Positions 48,093 to 58,609 of a stretch of 64,000 nt of DNA are shown here, one piece after another. The first letter of the stretch is position 1. Every line of letters begins with the position of its first letter. The DNA is from Laburnicola sp. R22_1. Taxonomy: Eukaryota; Ascomycota; Dothideomycetes; Pleosporales; Didymosphaeriaceae. The position numbers and the translations under genes were made by a program. The stretch spans positions 1,912,501 to 1,976,500 of the forward strand of contig JACONQ010000013.1 in the NCBI GenBank assembly GCA_014281115.1, written 5' to 3'. Under the pieces are notes generated by a model. The model saw only the letters and a list, made by a program, of their open reading frames with translations. It made no database searches and was not told the origin of the DNA.

Positions 48093-50149
48093 AAGCCCGC
48101 GTTAGTTGGGTTCGCAAGTTTAAGATCAATAAGGTCCGCGGCATTAAGGAGCTTACAGTAGAAAGGTGACTTCATCTGACCCTTACAAGGAGCATTCGCG
48201 TCCTTAGGGTTGTGTCCTGGCTTCAAACAGCGGGCGCACCATCCCTTCTTAACAATGAAACGGAATTCGTTGGCGGCTCGCCAGTACTCGTCTTTGCCAT
48301 ATTTCTTGTCGACATTAGCTCCTCCGCCACCGCTGTTGCTATAAGAGCGGTTGTTAGAGTTCTTCTGGCTGTCCTTATCTTTGTCTTTGCTAGTGGCCTT
48401 ATTGTCTCCACCTCTACTACCAAAGGCGGCGGCCATACTTGTCTTAACCACTTAAAGACAATTTATAAAGTCAGCCCAATTCTCATTGCCTTAGGCGCCG
48501 CGGGAAGTGGGGCCTCGGAACCGCGAATTAAGGTTCATTAGAGCTTGGAACTTCTTGGACGTCGGATCCAGTTTGGCGCGGAACGCGACGTCATTGAATC
48601 GGCTCAACCACTGACCCAAAGTCTCCTTATCACCTTGTTTGACCGTGCCGTTCGCCAGCTCGGACATGGCGTTGCCTTGTTTGTCAATGATACCGAACGA
48701 CTCCTCCAAGTCGTCGTACAACTGCTGGCACGTCTCGTACTTGTTGTCCGAGTTCGGCAGCGACCGATTCTTAATGGCTTGATAAGCCGTCTTGTCCGTG
48801 TACTCGCGGAGATATTCGATCTTCGTCCATTCGTTAGTGAACTAGTCGAAGGAGCAATCAAACTTAGTTTCCGCCAACACAATCCATTTCTCCAGGTCCT
48901 CTATGTCTTCACCGCTAAACGTCTTGATATTGGGGTATTGAGGGTCGGAGCGACGCGTCGTAGTACTAGCCTTGCTGACCGCAGAGGCGGGAGTGCCCCA
49001 GCGGGCGCGTCGAGGGTCGCGTTCACTTTCACCGTCAGAACTGCTGCTGTCGCTGCTATCATTACCTCCGTTGTCAGAGGTGTCAAGGTCAGTGGCCCGC
49101 TGCTTGCGGGGCTTTGTCTTCTTCTTGCGCTAGTCCTTTTGACCTACTTGCGCAAGGAGCTCCCAGTTGAGGGCTTCAGCGGTGTTGGCGCGCTAGGTGG
49201 CCTCATCGCGTTGTTAGCGCGCGGTGTCACGGTCCTTACGGAGGCGCGCGACCGTAGCTCTAGCCTTGTCTAACTAGGCATCCTTGTCTTGTAACTTGTA
49301 GCTAAGTTTGCGGACAGCCTGGCTTTCTGTCTTAAGCAATTGTTGTGACTTGTTGAGCGCAGCTTTGGACAGACTCAATTGTTCCGCCGCTGTCGCTAGG
49401 TCCAATTGTGATAACAGGTCTCGCTATAGGTACTTAACAATAGTGTTGAACCATTCCTGTGAATAAAGTAGGACCTCAGTGGCGAGGTCCTCAATTATAG
49501 CGACCTTGCAAATAAGGATGTCCTCGCAAGGTACCCCGTCGCCGTGGGTGTCATGGAACAGGACAAGTACCTCTTCAATGGTGTCCTCACCTTCCTCGTC
49601 CATGACCACCCACATAACGTTATCCATGACCTTCTCGTAGTGCGCCTGTGAGATGCGGCGGGCAGTGGCGAAGTTGTACTTGTCGCCTGCCATAGTCCAT
49701 TCCTGCGACTCCCGCACGCGAGGGCGGGGTTGCTGGTCATCTTGTTCCTCCGCTTCTTCTGACTCATGACCTTCCTCTACAGAGGCCAGCTTCGACTTGT
49801 CGCTGCTGCGAGGCAGGCCGCCCGAAGCGAAGGATACCTTCGTTGGGTTCAGTAGTGAGCTCATCGGCGTGCGCGAGGTGTAGCGGCCACCGAGAGATCC
49901 ACTGCTGAGGGATCCAAAAGGTCCGCGCACAGACTTCGCTGGTGCTGCGCGGGGAGCGTTGTTGAGGTCGCCATCGTCCTCCTCATTATCACTATCAAAC
50001 AAGTGATCGCGCGTGGGTCGAGTGCCGTCATTCGCAACGGTCGATATGGACGCTTGCTGCTAACTAGGGTCCTAAGTCGCGGAGGCTCCCGCGGCCTTAG
50101 GCTTGCTGGCATCCTTGCGGCTAGAATCTTCCCCGCTAAGCTATACCAT
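48080..50149 (-). pseudogene. Gag of Gypsy H with zinc knuckle
   Basis: 690 codons from ATG at 50147-50149 (MV.LSGEDSSRKDASK) to TAG at 48080-48082. N-terminal acidic, Ser-rich region with EESEEAEEQDDQQ-like stretches; a Lys/Gln/Arg coiled coil around 49380-49130; capsid from YPNIKTFSGEDIEDLEKWI near 48930 to 48490; and a zinc knuckle CARCLKPGHNPKDANAPC near 48190-48240, with a long His-Cys spacing typical of fungal Gypsy gag. I chose this ATG because the frame upstream of 50002 reads through as Gln/Ser-rich protein with only RIP-type stops (CAG to TAG). About nine stops in all. Confidence 0.88.
48086..48092 (-). promoter_or_regulatory. GGGAAAA slippery heptamer at the gag-pol junction of Gypsy H
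   Basis: On the sense strand the gag codons read TTG GGA AAA GAG TAG. The heptamer G-GGA-AAA fits X-XXY-YYZ in the gag frame, one sense codon (GAG) before the gag stop, and pol is in the -1 frame. This fits programmed -1 frameshifting, which sets the Gag to Gag-Pol ratio in many retroelements. Confidence 0.65.
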
Positions 50150-50258
50150 TGTTCCGGATCGGTATGTCGATCAAATAAGTAAGGTGGGTCTCACGCACCA
50201 ATCTCCGCAGGCTCGCTGGCTTGCCTAGTCTCCTGCGCTGAGGGGACTCCGAAGGTTG

Positions 50259-50269
50259 ATACGTAGATT
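50259..50269 (-). other. Putative self-primer binding site of Gypsy H
   Basis: Sense-strand AATCTACGTAT lies one base after the 5' LTR and is the exact 11-nt reverse complement of ATACGTAGATT in the LTR (50319-50329 on the window). The LTR segment starts at base 137 of 195. Part of the match is the palindrome TACGTA, so it is slightly less telling than its length suggests. Confidence 0.6.
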
Positions 50270-50270
50270 G

Positions 50271-50465
50271 TGTTAGGGAGCTCAGGTGACTAATAATCGA
50301 AAAAGTTGATATTGACAGAATCTACGTATGGGTGCCAGCCAAAGGTGCTGGCTAAGCTCATAAGGCGCGCGAGGCGCGCTAAGAACGCGCTAGTACCTAA
50401 TCGGGACTAGCGCCGGGGAAACCTCGGTAGTCGGCGTAAGGTAACTCCGACCTGGTTCCATAACA
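50271..50465 (-). repeat. 5' LTR of Gypsy H
   Basis: 195 bp, canonical TG...CA ends, followed by the ATATA duplication. Confidence 0.95.
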
Positions 50466-50470
50466 ATATA

Positions 50471-50826
50471 ATCTAATACACACTAGGATGCTTATTATCT
50501 AGTCTTGCCTTTATAGCTTAGCGTTTATAAAGTACACTAAAGATTTATAATTAGATTAAATATATATTATATTTCTTATCCTAGAATATATTACCTATAT
50601 CTATAAGCTTCTTAGATATTTCTATATTAAGCTTTTCTATTTTAATAACTAGGATTGTTTTTTTACTTTATAAGTTAATTAGATATAGTATAAGTAAGAT
50701 ATATATTCTTTAGGCCTTAGAACTTACCGTCTAGTATATTATATCTATAGGCATAGCTTCTAGGTCTAGACTAGATATTTTTTAATTAGGTCTATATATT
50801 TATATACAAACATATCCTTATATATA
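50471..50826. other. AT-rich spacer, nothing recognised
   Basis: Continuation of the sequence interrupted by Gypsy H. Stops in all frames. Confidence 0.4.
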
Positions 50827-52081
50827 TAGTGTTAAATTAACTACCTAGGGGTAGCACAACAAAGGCTTTCATCTTAAATAACATAATAAAAAAAGCAGAG
50901 CCCCCTGCTTAGTAATTAAAAAGAGCGTAAAAAAGGTAATAATAATAAAAAGCGCGTTTAAACTACTAAGCGAGCTTAGTAGTCTTAGCCTAGGGCTACT
51001 TCTATAAGCAAAATCTTTATAAAGAGGCTACTTAGAACTTTAGAGAAGATAAGACTTTAGTGTAGCTATACTATAAGCTATCTTTTCTTTACTATTCTAA
51101 GTTATAAACTACTATCTATATTATTACAAATAATATAAGTTAATATATTAATAAGTATATTTCTTATAAGTAGTAGAATAAGGGTAATATATACAAGATA
51201 TACTATTACTCTATTACTATATTAAGGTTCGCTTTTTTTGTTATTACCTTTTTCACGCTCTTTTTAATTACTAAGTAGGGGGCTCTGCTTTTTTTATTAT
51301 GTTATTTAAGATAAAAGCCTTTATCGTGCTACCCCTAGATAGTTAGTTTAACGCCACATATTAAGATTATTCTTAATAAATTTCCTACTATTATCTCTCT
51401 ACGCCTACGTCCTACTATCTATCTAGGTATTAATATTATTTCTAAAGAAGTACTTGCTATTGCTAAAAAGTATACGCTAAAGATTTATACTACTACTATT
51501 AAAGAGGCTATTAAAATAACTACACTAAAGTTCTATTCTATCTATTAGATACTTATCTAGCGTAAGGGGCAGGTATACTTAACTATCTATAAGGCAGTCC
51601 TAGTGTACTAGTTAGATTAGCAGCTTATCTAGTTTGCAAAGAACTATAAGATTAAATTCCTACTCTAGTAGATATAATTGCTTCTTATTAGTAACTAAAT
51701 CTAAAAGGAGAGGTAAAAAGTAAAGGATAAGATATTTATTAATAAGCTTTAGTGTAATAAGAGCGTTACATAGATCTATAAGATCCTCTTAGCTATTATT
51801 ACTATTGTTACTATTAAGTTAGCTTATTTAAGCAAGTACGGCGCGTAGCGGCGAGTGTAGATAACTAATAATAGTAGTGGCAATAAGCTAGATATGCTAT
51901 GTACGGCATAAGTAAACCTTATATAGGTTAGGAGCTTATAGAATATAAGGTTATTAAGGTGTTTAAGGTTAGTCTTTAATTAGAATTAGTTGCAATATAT
52001 AGTAGTATATATAACCTTCCATCTTAATCTACTTTAACCTTAAACTAAAAAGGATTAAAAATGGTGTTTAATAAGCCAACT
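50827..52081 (-). mobile_element. Unclassified repeat G, copy 1 (with a nested G fragment)
   Basis: Co-linear with 61338-62430 over about 1.1 kb; differences are mainly transitions. A 129-bp piece of another G copy is inserted at 51230-51358. No protein family is recognised, although minus-strand text near 51700-51500 reads as a possible decayed frame (LYLLE.E, KLDKLL, LDKYLIDR). The sense strand is taken as minus because the inserted fragment looks 5'-truncated in that sense. Confidence 0.65.
51230..51358 (+). mobile_element. 5'-truncated fragment of repeat G with 10-bp target duplication
   Basis: It is the inverted copy of the first about 130 bp of repeat G. TATTAAGGTT (51220-51229) and TATTAAGATT (51359-51368) flank it; copy 2 has a single ATTAAGGTT at the same place. 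So a 129-bp terminal piece of G inserted into a full G copy. Confidence 0.7.
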
Positions 52082-54730
52082 ATATTAGGTATATTGCTAT
52101 GCTATAGTGTTCTATAAATGCTTATAAGCTTTTTATTTATTAACATCTAAAAGAGCGTTAGATTAACTAGCAGCTCTATTTTATATAGCTAGAACCTATT
52201 AAGCGTACTATAAACTTATTTCTATTTTTTATTTGTTTATATATAATATTTATTAATTTTTTATAAAGATTACTCTTAGAACTTATTCTTTATTACGCGC
52301 CTTATTAGTTTATATTTAATAGTAAGTCTAAATAGTAGTTTAGAAAATATTATTATTAGTGCTTAGTATAGTATACTTAATATAATATTTACTTAGTTAC
52401 TACTAGTATTTACAACTATTATAATCTAGCTATATCTAGATAGTATTTAGTAGGTATTAGACCTAGCTTAGGTATAGACCTACTATTCCTTTAGATAAGT
52501 AAGGCTCCTCTATTTCTTATTCTTACACAAGATTAATAATCCTTTTCTATTTTATAATCTAGTATCTTATAATTAACCTTGCTAAATAAGGGTAGGACTT
52601 CCTAAAACTAGGACTAGACCTATTACTACTGCCGCTATATCGCTCGCTCTATATAACTATCTTAGCTAATACTATCTACTAGTAGGGAAGTATTTTAAAG
52701 CCTACAGCGAGGGCCTATATTATACAGAATAGAATTATATTATATAATATTATAAGTATAGCCTAGTTAAATATAAATATCTACGCTATTATAGCGTATA
52801 ACTATTCTATTATATAAGCGCGTACTTAGCTAAGTTTAGCGTTAATAGCTGCATTTACTCTATAAATAATTATTAGTAAGATTCTAGTATTATATAGAGT
52901 TATAGTAACTTACTATAGTATACCCTTAATTTTATCTAGCTATTATTATAGCAACTGCTTACTATATTAAGTATTTTAAGGTCCTTCTTGTCTAAATATA
53001 TTAACTCTATTAGCTTTAATAATCTTTTATACTTTATTCTTATTAATAAGTATTACGCTATAATAAGGTAATAGGATTATAAGCAAATTGCGTAGTAATA
53101 ATAAGTAGGTTTTTTTATACTATTAGATTATAATAAAGCGCAACTACTTTTGGAATAGATTACTATATAAATTTTAACTTTACTAAGGGCCGCTCTTCTC
53201 TTTATACTATTATTACTACCTCCCTCTAGCTAGTAGAGGGCTATCTAAGCTACTATTATCTAGGAAGATACTCTTCTCTTTATGCTGCTATTACTATCTT
53301 CCTCTAGTTATTTCTTGTAGAGTACTATCTAGACTACTACTATATAAGAAGATATTCTTATTAAACTATTATAATAGTAGTGTTCTTTTTTAGTTATCTA
53401 ATTTGCTATCTAAGCTATTATTACTAGTGTATATTATAGGTATAGAATCTATTATTTATTAGTTTAGTATAATTTATACTAAGTTTAGTTTAGGGACTTT
53501 TAGTTTTTGCCTTTCTATATTTATAATATACTAGGGTTAAGATCTATATTAGCTATACTATATTATTTATAGAGAAATATATATAGTATTAGTAGTTATT
53601 TATTTAGTATATCTATTAGCGCTATAGTATAGAGTAAGTATATTAGAAGTCTATATACTCTTTATTATAATATAAAAGTGCGCTACTATAATATCCTACT
53701 TTATTACTTTAGCTACTACTAATAATTGAACCTTTATCTAAAGGACGCTAGTTATTCTAATCTTTATTAGTTGCTAGGTCCTAGGTGCCTATAGGTTAAA
53801 TATATCTAATTTTGTCTAGAATACTAGGCGGTTCTTTTATCTAATATCTTTAAGCGTATTGAGTGTAACTAATATTAGGCCTACCTTCCTATCTTTGCAA
53901 TTAGTTATTATTAGCATATACTTATATTAGATAATTAATAAAAAGTAGATTAAAAAAACTTTTTTTTAAAGTAGTAATCTAAATATTAATTTTATTTTTC
54001 TAAACGCGTAGTTTATACTTTATATGCTAGTAACTAGAGTATTATTAATATAAAGCCTTTGCATCTTAGTTATACTAGCTATATTAGTGCTTACTATTAA
54101 GGTAGTAGAGCCTCTTTAAGACGTGTTAAGTTATAATAACTCTATACTCTAACTTCTTATTTTTACTCTAGATGCTAGCTTATCTACAGTACCTATAGAA
54201 GTCTTCTTTATTCACTATACTACTATCTAGAGACTAAGTCCTACTACTTTACACTACTTCTTAGCTTACGCCTTATTTTTTAGTATAGAGTTTAGGAGTT
54301 TCTAGAATATTTTAACGTAGTTATCTATTTGTATATTTCTTATAACTTTATTATATATAATTTTATATTTATTTATTTATAATATAAAGTTAAATAAAAC
54401 TAGATTACAGTCTATATCTTTTAATACGTAGTTTACTATCTCTTACTAGACGTCTAACTTTTATTTAATAAGCTAGAGACCGATTATTATAACGTTCTTT
54501 AATATTTAATATAGGTATTTTAACACAGTCTTCTTATACTATTTTAGATTAGGCAAGTTATTTACTATAGCTTTATCTATAATTAAAATAGTATATATAG
54601 TAAAAATATAAAAAAGGGCGTATATATGTAATTACGTAGTGTAGAGAGATTAGTTCTAGATTATTATTATTTATAGCTATTAGTTATTACGCGACTTTAG
54701 CTTAGTAGTAATTAGGCTAGCGCGATTAGA
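52082..54730. repeat. AT-rich decayed DNA with a short tandem repeat at 53185-53390
   Basis: About two and a half units of roughly 85 bp share CTCTTCTCTTTAT, CCTCTAG and CTATCTA blocks (53185-53390). Otherwise no gene or recognised element. Confidence 0.5.
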
Positions 54731-54920
54731 CTAGCGCAGTTAACTATCTGCCTTTATTATAGGCTACTTTATTCTGTGGCTATTATACATTACTATAGTA
54801 AATTACTATAATATACCCTTTGTTTAGCTTTCTTTATAGTTACCTTAGACTACTAACCTATATTACGCTTTAGATACCCTACTCTTAGATAGTATAATAA
54901 ATTACTATAATTTGCCTTTC

Positions 54921-55369
54921 CTATAATAAATAAAGAGATAAAGATATAGTGTACTAGGCGTTGCCAACGTTGCAAAAATAAGTAGACTTTATACACTATG
55001 CGTATAGTAAACTATAGTTATACTGCTACTAAGTTGTAAGCACAATAACTAAACTATAGTTAAGCGTCCTATCGCCTACACTACTCTCGTAGTTGCGACT
55101 CCGCATAGGTCCACTATAGCTCTCTAATAGTCCACTAGTTAAGAGATAATATATATCTTAGTTATGCTAGATAGTAGACTATCTATTAACTACTATTACT
55201 AATACTGCTATACAGAAAGTTAATAATAAAACTATTATTATTTTGTGTATATTTTTTTACTACTACTATGTACTAGGTACTAGGTTTTAGTACCTCCTAT
55301 TTTACTCCTCTCTATATATAGTGCAGACTTAACCTTAGTTAGAATCTCTACACAATAAAGATCTTTAAT
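54921..55369 (+). mobile_element. Non-LTR-like repeat F, copy 1
   Basis: 449 bp between AATTTGCCTTTC (54909-54920) and AACTTGCCTTTT (55370-55381), a 12-bp target duplication with two transitions, placed within a 99-bp array unit. The 3' end reads AAAGATCTTTAATA, shared with the other copies. A B-box-like GTTGCGACTCCG lies near 55095. No protein is seen. Confidence 0.7.
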
Positions 55370-55502
55370 AACTTGCCTTTTTCTTATCTTACGTTATAGC
55401 TATCTTAGACTATAAATTTAGGTTACACTTTAGGTGCCCTACTCTTAGATAGTATAATAAATTACTATAACCTGCCCTTTTCTTAACTTACTTTATAGCT
55501 AT

Positions 55503-55821
55503 TGTTAGATACGTAAGTATCTTTTAATAAAATAAGATAAAAGTAATGGATTTAATGATAAATTAATTGTCGAGTGATCTCTGTTGGAGAAGCTTAGCTA
55601 TCGTACGCAATATCTATCTAGCGCTAAGACGTACTAGTAATAGTGCGGAGTAGTATAATAGTAGTACGCTAGTCTCCTTTGTGTATTTTACAGTGATCTC
55701 ACAGTAAAATCACTATAAGTTACACTAACTGTCGTCATAAGGAGACCATGTGATCGAACGCACGTGACTACTAGATTTCACAGTAAAATCATAGTGATTT
55801 CTAGTAACCTAATATCTAACA
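55503..55821. mobile_element. Solo LTR, 319 bp
   Basis: It starts TGTTAGATA and ends TATCTAACA (9-bp inverted ends, TG...CA) and is flanked by GCTAT on both sides (55498-55502 and 55822-55826); the array unit on its own has a single GCTAT at that place. It contains CACAGTAAAATCA twice. It is richer in GC than its surroundings and has no internal region, so two LTRs have probably recombined. The TGTTAG...CTAACA ends suggest a Copia-type element, which is inference. Confidence 0.8.
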
Positions 55822-56280
55822 GCTATCTTAGACTATAAATCTAGATTACGCTTTAGGTGCCCTACTCTTAGATAGTATAATAAATTATTATAACCTGCCT
55901 TTTTCTTAATTTACTTTATAGCTATCTTAGACTATAAACTTAGGCTACACTTTAGATACCCTATTCTTAGATAGTATAATAAATTATTATAACCTATCCT
56001 TTTCTTAATTTGCTTCGCAGCTATATTACACTATTAAACTATATTATATCTAGGGAATCTAACACTTTTATAGCATAATAAATTACTATAACCTATAACA
56101 TATTCTATTAGTAGCCCGGACAGATTAGTCCGCCGGACAGTTTTTCTTGGCAACTTCGAGGTCCCTTATAACTCATTATAGAACACCACCAACGTTACTT
56201 CATAGTGACTCATAATAACCTACTATAACTTACAATATACCAAGTTACTATTTAATCTACTTTTTACGTCGTGCAGCCTC

Positions 56281-56307
56281 TTTGCGCGGCTGCTGCAGCC
56301 GCGCAAA
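56281..56307. other. GC-rich perfect hairpin in the 3' region of Fot1-like element B, copy 2
   Basis: 13-bp arms with a 1-base loop, identical in arms to 42448-42474 and differing only in the loop base. It lies between the transposase stop and the terminal repeat. Confidence 0.75.
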
Positions 56308-56536
56308 GCTAAGGAGTCTTTCTTGGCAGTACGAACTTACAACAAGACTCCCTATAATATACGATATATTATCTACCATACTATACGTAGGCAATATATA
56401 GTATACTTATTATGATTCGCAGTGAAGCATACTATATCTTAAGTAGTACTTTATCTAATTTTTAGTCACTGAGTGCGTACTATTGCAAGATAAAGTTAAC
56501 CCGTCATTTTTGGCCTTATAGTAACCTATAATAAAA

Positions 56537-58231
56537 TCACTCTGATTTACTATCAACACTATCTGCAAATAAGCCGCTAAGGGTAACATCTAACTCCTCC
56601 TCTATCTCTTTATCTATCTGACAGGTCCTTGCGTTGTGCCCAGGCTCTTCGCACCTCCCACAGCGGCGTTGTGTTAAGGGACCTGCCTCTCCCTCACTAC
56701 TACCTCGCGCCCTTTTTAATAACTTCACCCTAATAGAAGGGCTTTCTACTCCTAAATCTGCTCCCTAAGCAAAGCCTAGCGTCCCACCTTTCTAAATGCG
56801 CTTTCTTTTACGCATTTTTTGCTTTATTAGAACCTTAATTTGCTCCTTAAGTTCCTTAATACGGGTCTCTTAAAGTACACTATAGTAGAGCATAAGTTCA
56901 GCACCTTTTATACGCTGTAAGTAGCTCAATTTAGTATTAGGTGGAGACCGAATAAAAGAGTCGCGTACGAGCTTTAACTGGGATCTAAACTCAAGGGTAT
57001 TGCTTGGGGTCCTGGCTTGCCATGGTGTATCTGGTGGGGTACCCTAAGGTGGAGTGTGAATACGCACATTAAGGCGATTTACCACTACTAACGCATTTAA
57101 AGGAATAAGCCTAGAGGCCTTAAAGGCTTTCTTATAGTTTTCTAGTGTAAACATATTAAAAAACGCGTCGCGAAAGGCTAGTAGGAAGCCCTCTTTGTTA
57201 ATATAAAAGACGCGTCGGCGCGCTAAGTCCCGCACGCGCTAGGAGTACTTTAGCTTTAGTAGCGCGAAACAGACCACATTAAGCAGCTGGAGGATATAAG
57301 ATAAGTGCGCTGGCATACAGAGTGTTAGGATCTTTTGTTCCAGGCAATAATCCTTAAAATCCTAGGAGTGGTAGCTCTTATAGCCGTCCAGAATAAGTAA
57401 CCTCTATAACCCTACTATGCGCAACCTTGTATACGCGTTAAAGTGCTTTAACCACGTAACTCTAAGCTCGTTGTTAGTCTAGCCGGTCTTAGAGACTAAG
57501 AGCTTCTAATTACGGGGGATACTAGTCTCCTTATACCACGCTAAGATGTGAACTCGCCCTTTGTAGATAATAAAGGGCGGGGCAGTATACCTAGCAGCGC
57601 AAATACTCTAAATCACTATAACCCACTCGCGGTTGCCTGGCTAAATAAGCGTAGGTTAAGAACGTCTTTCTAAACCAGTTACAACCTTTATTAAGCCAAT
57701 AACTCCTATCTAGAAGCCTATCTTATTAAAGTTATAGATATCTTTATTCTACACTCCATACTTGGCTTTTGTGTCCTCTACTAGCTAAAACCACGCGTTT
57801 ATAACCTCTAGGTCTTTCTATTATATCCTCTATCGGTCCTTCGCTCGATTAAAAGCCATTTTAAGCTCAGGTACGCGCTTTACAAAGCGCTAAGCCCAGC
57901 ATTGTCCTACAGGGTCTCTATGCCACGCAGCTAGCAGTTTGTTAGCTATATCTTCCACCTTACCTAGCTAGGGTGCAAATCCTCGCGAATCTAGGTTAAG
58001 AATATACTGTATGAGCGTCTGCTCTTTAGTTGTAGTAAGCTTTGCCATGCCTAATTGTGTATCTGCTTGGGCGGTAATTTCGTTAATTCGATCGCTTAGT
58101 GTAGACTTTAGGATATTATATACTATAGCAGCGCGTCGCAGGCTTAAAATTTGCTTATTCTAATAGGCGTGAAGGGCAAGCTTAATTCTGCCTTCTTAAT
58201 TAGATGATAACGCGTCGTGTTGTTGAGACAT
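56537..58231 (-). pseudogene. Fot1/pogo-like DDE transposase B with zinc knuckle (decayed)
   Basis: 565 codons including the stop, from ATG at 58229-58231 (MSQQHDALSS) to TGA at 56537-56539, without frameshift. N-terminal helix-turn-helix (LSLRRAAIVYNILKSTLSDR) and CENP-B-like part; DDE region with NFNKIGF (DETGF in the family), LLILDGYKSY (Asp kept) and ILQLLNVVCF (QPLDVVCF expected); then Lys-rich KQKMRKRKR and the perfect knuckle CGRCEEPGHNARTC about 40 residues from the end, followed by an acidic tail. About 18 stops. Two of three catalytic Asp are lost. Confidence 0.9.
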
Positions 58232-58313
58232 TATGATTTATAGTGAAGTGTTGTGGTCTTGGCAAAAACTGTCCGGCGGACTAATCTGTCCGGGCTACTA
58301 ATAGAATATGTTA

Positions 58314-58607
58314 GTAACTAAATCTAATTTTATAATTGTCTTTCTCTTACTAGACTATATTACGCCTATAAGATTCTATTATTAAATAGTATAGTTAGTT
58401 ATTATAACATAATAAATAACTAGTGTATACCTGTACTATAAGGCTGTACTAGTTATATATAAAAGTTTAATTATAAATAGCATAGTAAGCTACTATAATT
58501 TATATTATTTCTCTTTAGTGTATAGTATTTAGATATTAGATATATTTATAAATATAATTCTAACTAATTTATTATATACTCTTAACTATTAGTAAGTACT
58601 AGGCAAG
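58314..58607. repeat. AT-rich repeat I, copy 2, part 1
   Basis: Matches 16500-16750, and continues at 60485 after Fot1-like element D. Confidence 0.6.
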
Positions 58608-58609
58608 TA

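Larger units (their letters stand above)
43343..50465 (-). mobile_element. Gypsy chromovirus H, complete, minus strand, youngest element
   Basis: 7123 bp with 195-bp LTRs (43343-43537 and 50271-50465) that differ at 3 positions, all G/A transitions. A perfect ATATA duplication flanks it (43338-43342 and 50466-50470). The GC content is far higher than in the neighbours and long stretches of gag and pol remain open. Sense-strand polypurine tract CGGAGGGGAGGATAG lies directly before the 3' LTR (43538-43552). Confidence 0.96.
54820..56095. repeat. 99-bp tandem array, interrupted by two insertions
   Basis: The phrase GCTATCTTAGACTA recurs at 55399, 55822 and 55921 and related text at 54840 and 56020; after removal of the insertions at 54921-55369 and 55503-55821 the spacing is 98-99 bp throughout. 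Each unit includes AGATAGTATAATAAATTACTATAA. Related phrases occur near 16440-16560 and after 58312. The array is cut at the right by Fot1-like element B. Confidence 0.8.
56098..58311 (-). mobile_element. Fot1/pogo-like element B, copy 2, complete
   Basis: Inverted terminal repeats of about 45 bp start ACATATTCTATTAGTAGCCC and contain CCGGACAG twice. TA flanks the element at 56096-56097 and 58312-58313. 2214 bp. The other copy is at 38650-42657. Confidence 0.93.

Noticed and set aside
48545..49273. Longest open frame in the window (242 codons, plus strand)
   Set aside because: It lies wholly antisense to the gag of Gypsy H, which has coherent domains (coiled coil, capsid). The plus frame is Leu/Val/Arg-rich low-information text, as expected from the complement of a Glu/Arg/Lys-rich coiled coil.
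50827..51368. A 540-bp MITE with 130-bp terminal inverted repeats
   Set aside because: The right arm is an insertion with its own 10-bp duplication into a longer repeat (G) that lacks that arm in copy 2, so the inverted pair is an accident of nesting.
56537..56728. 63-codon ORF as a free zinc-knuckle protein
   Set aside because: In frame with the upstream transposase of Fot1-like element B; it is the C-terminal domain cut off by stop codons.
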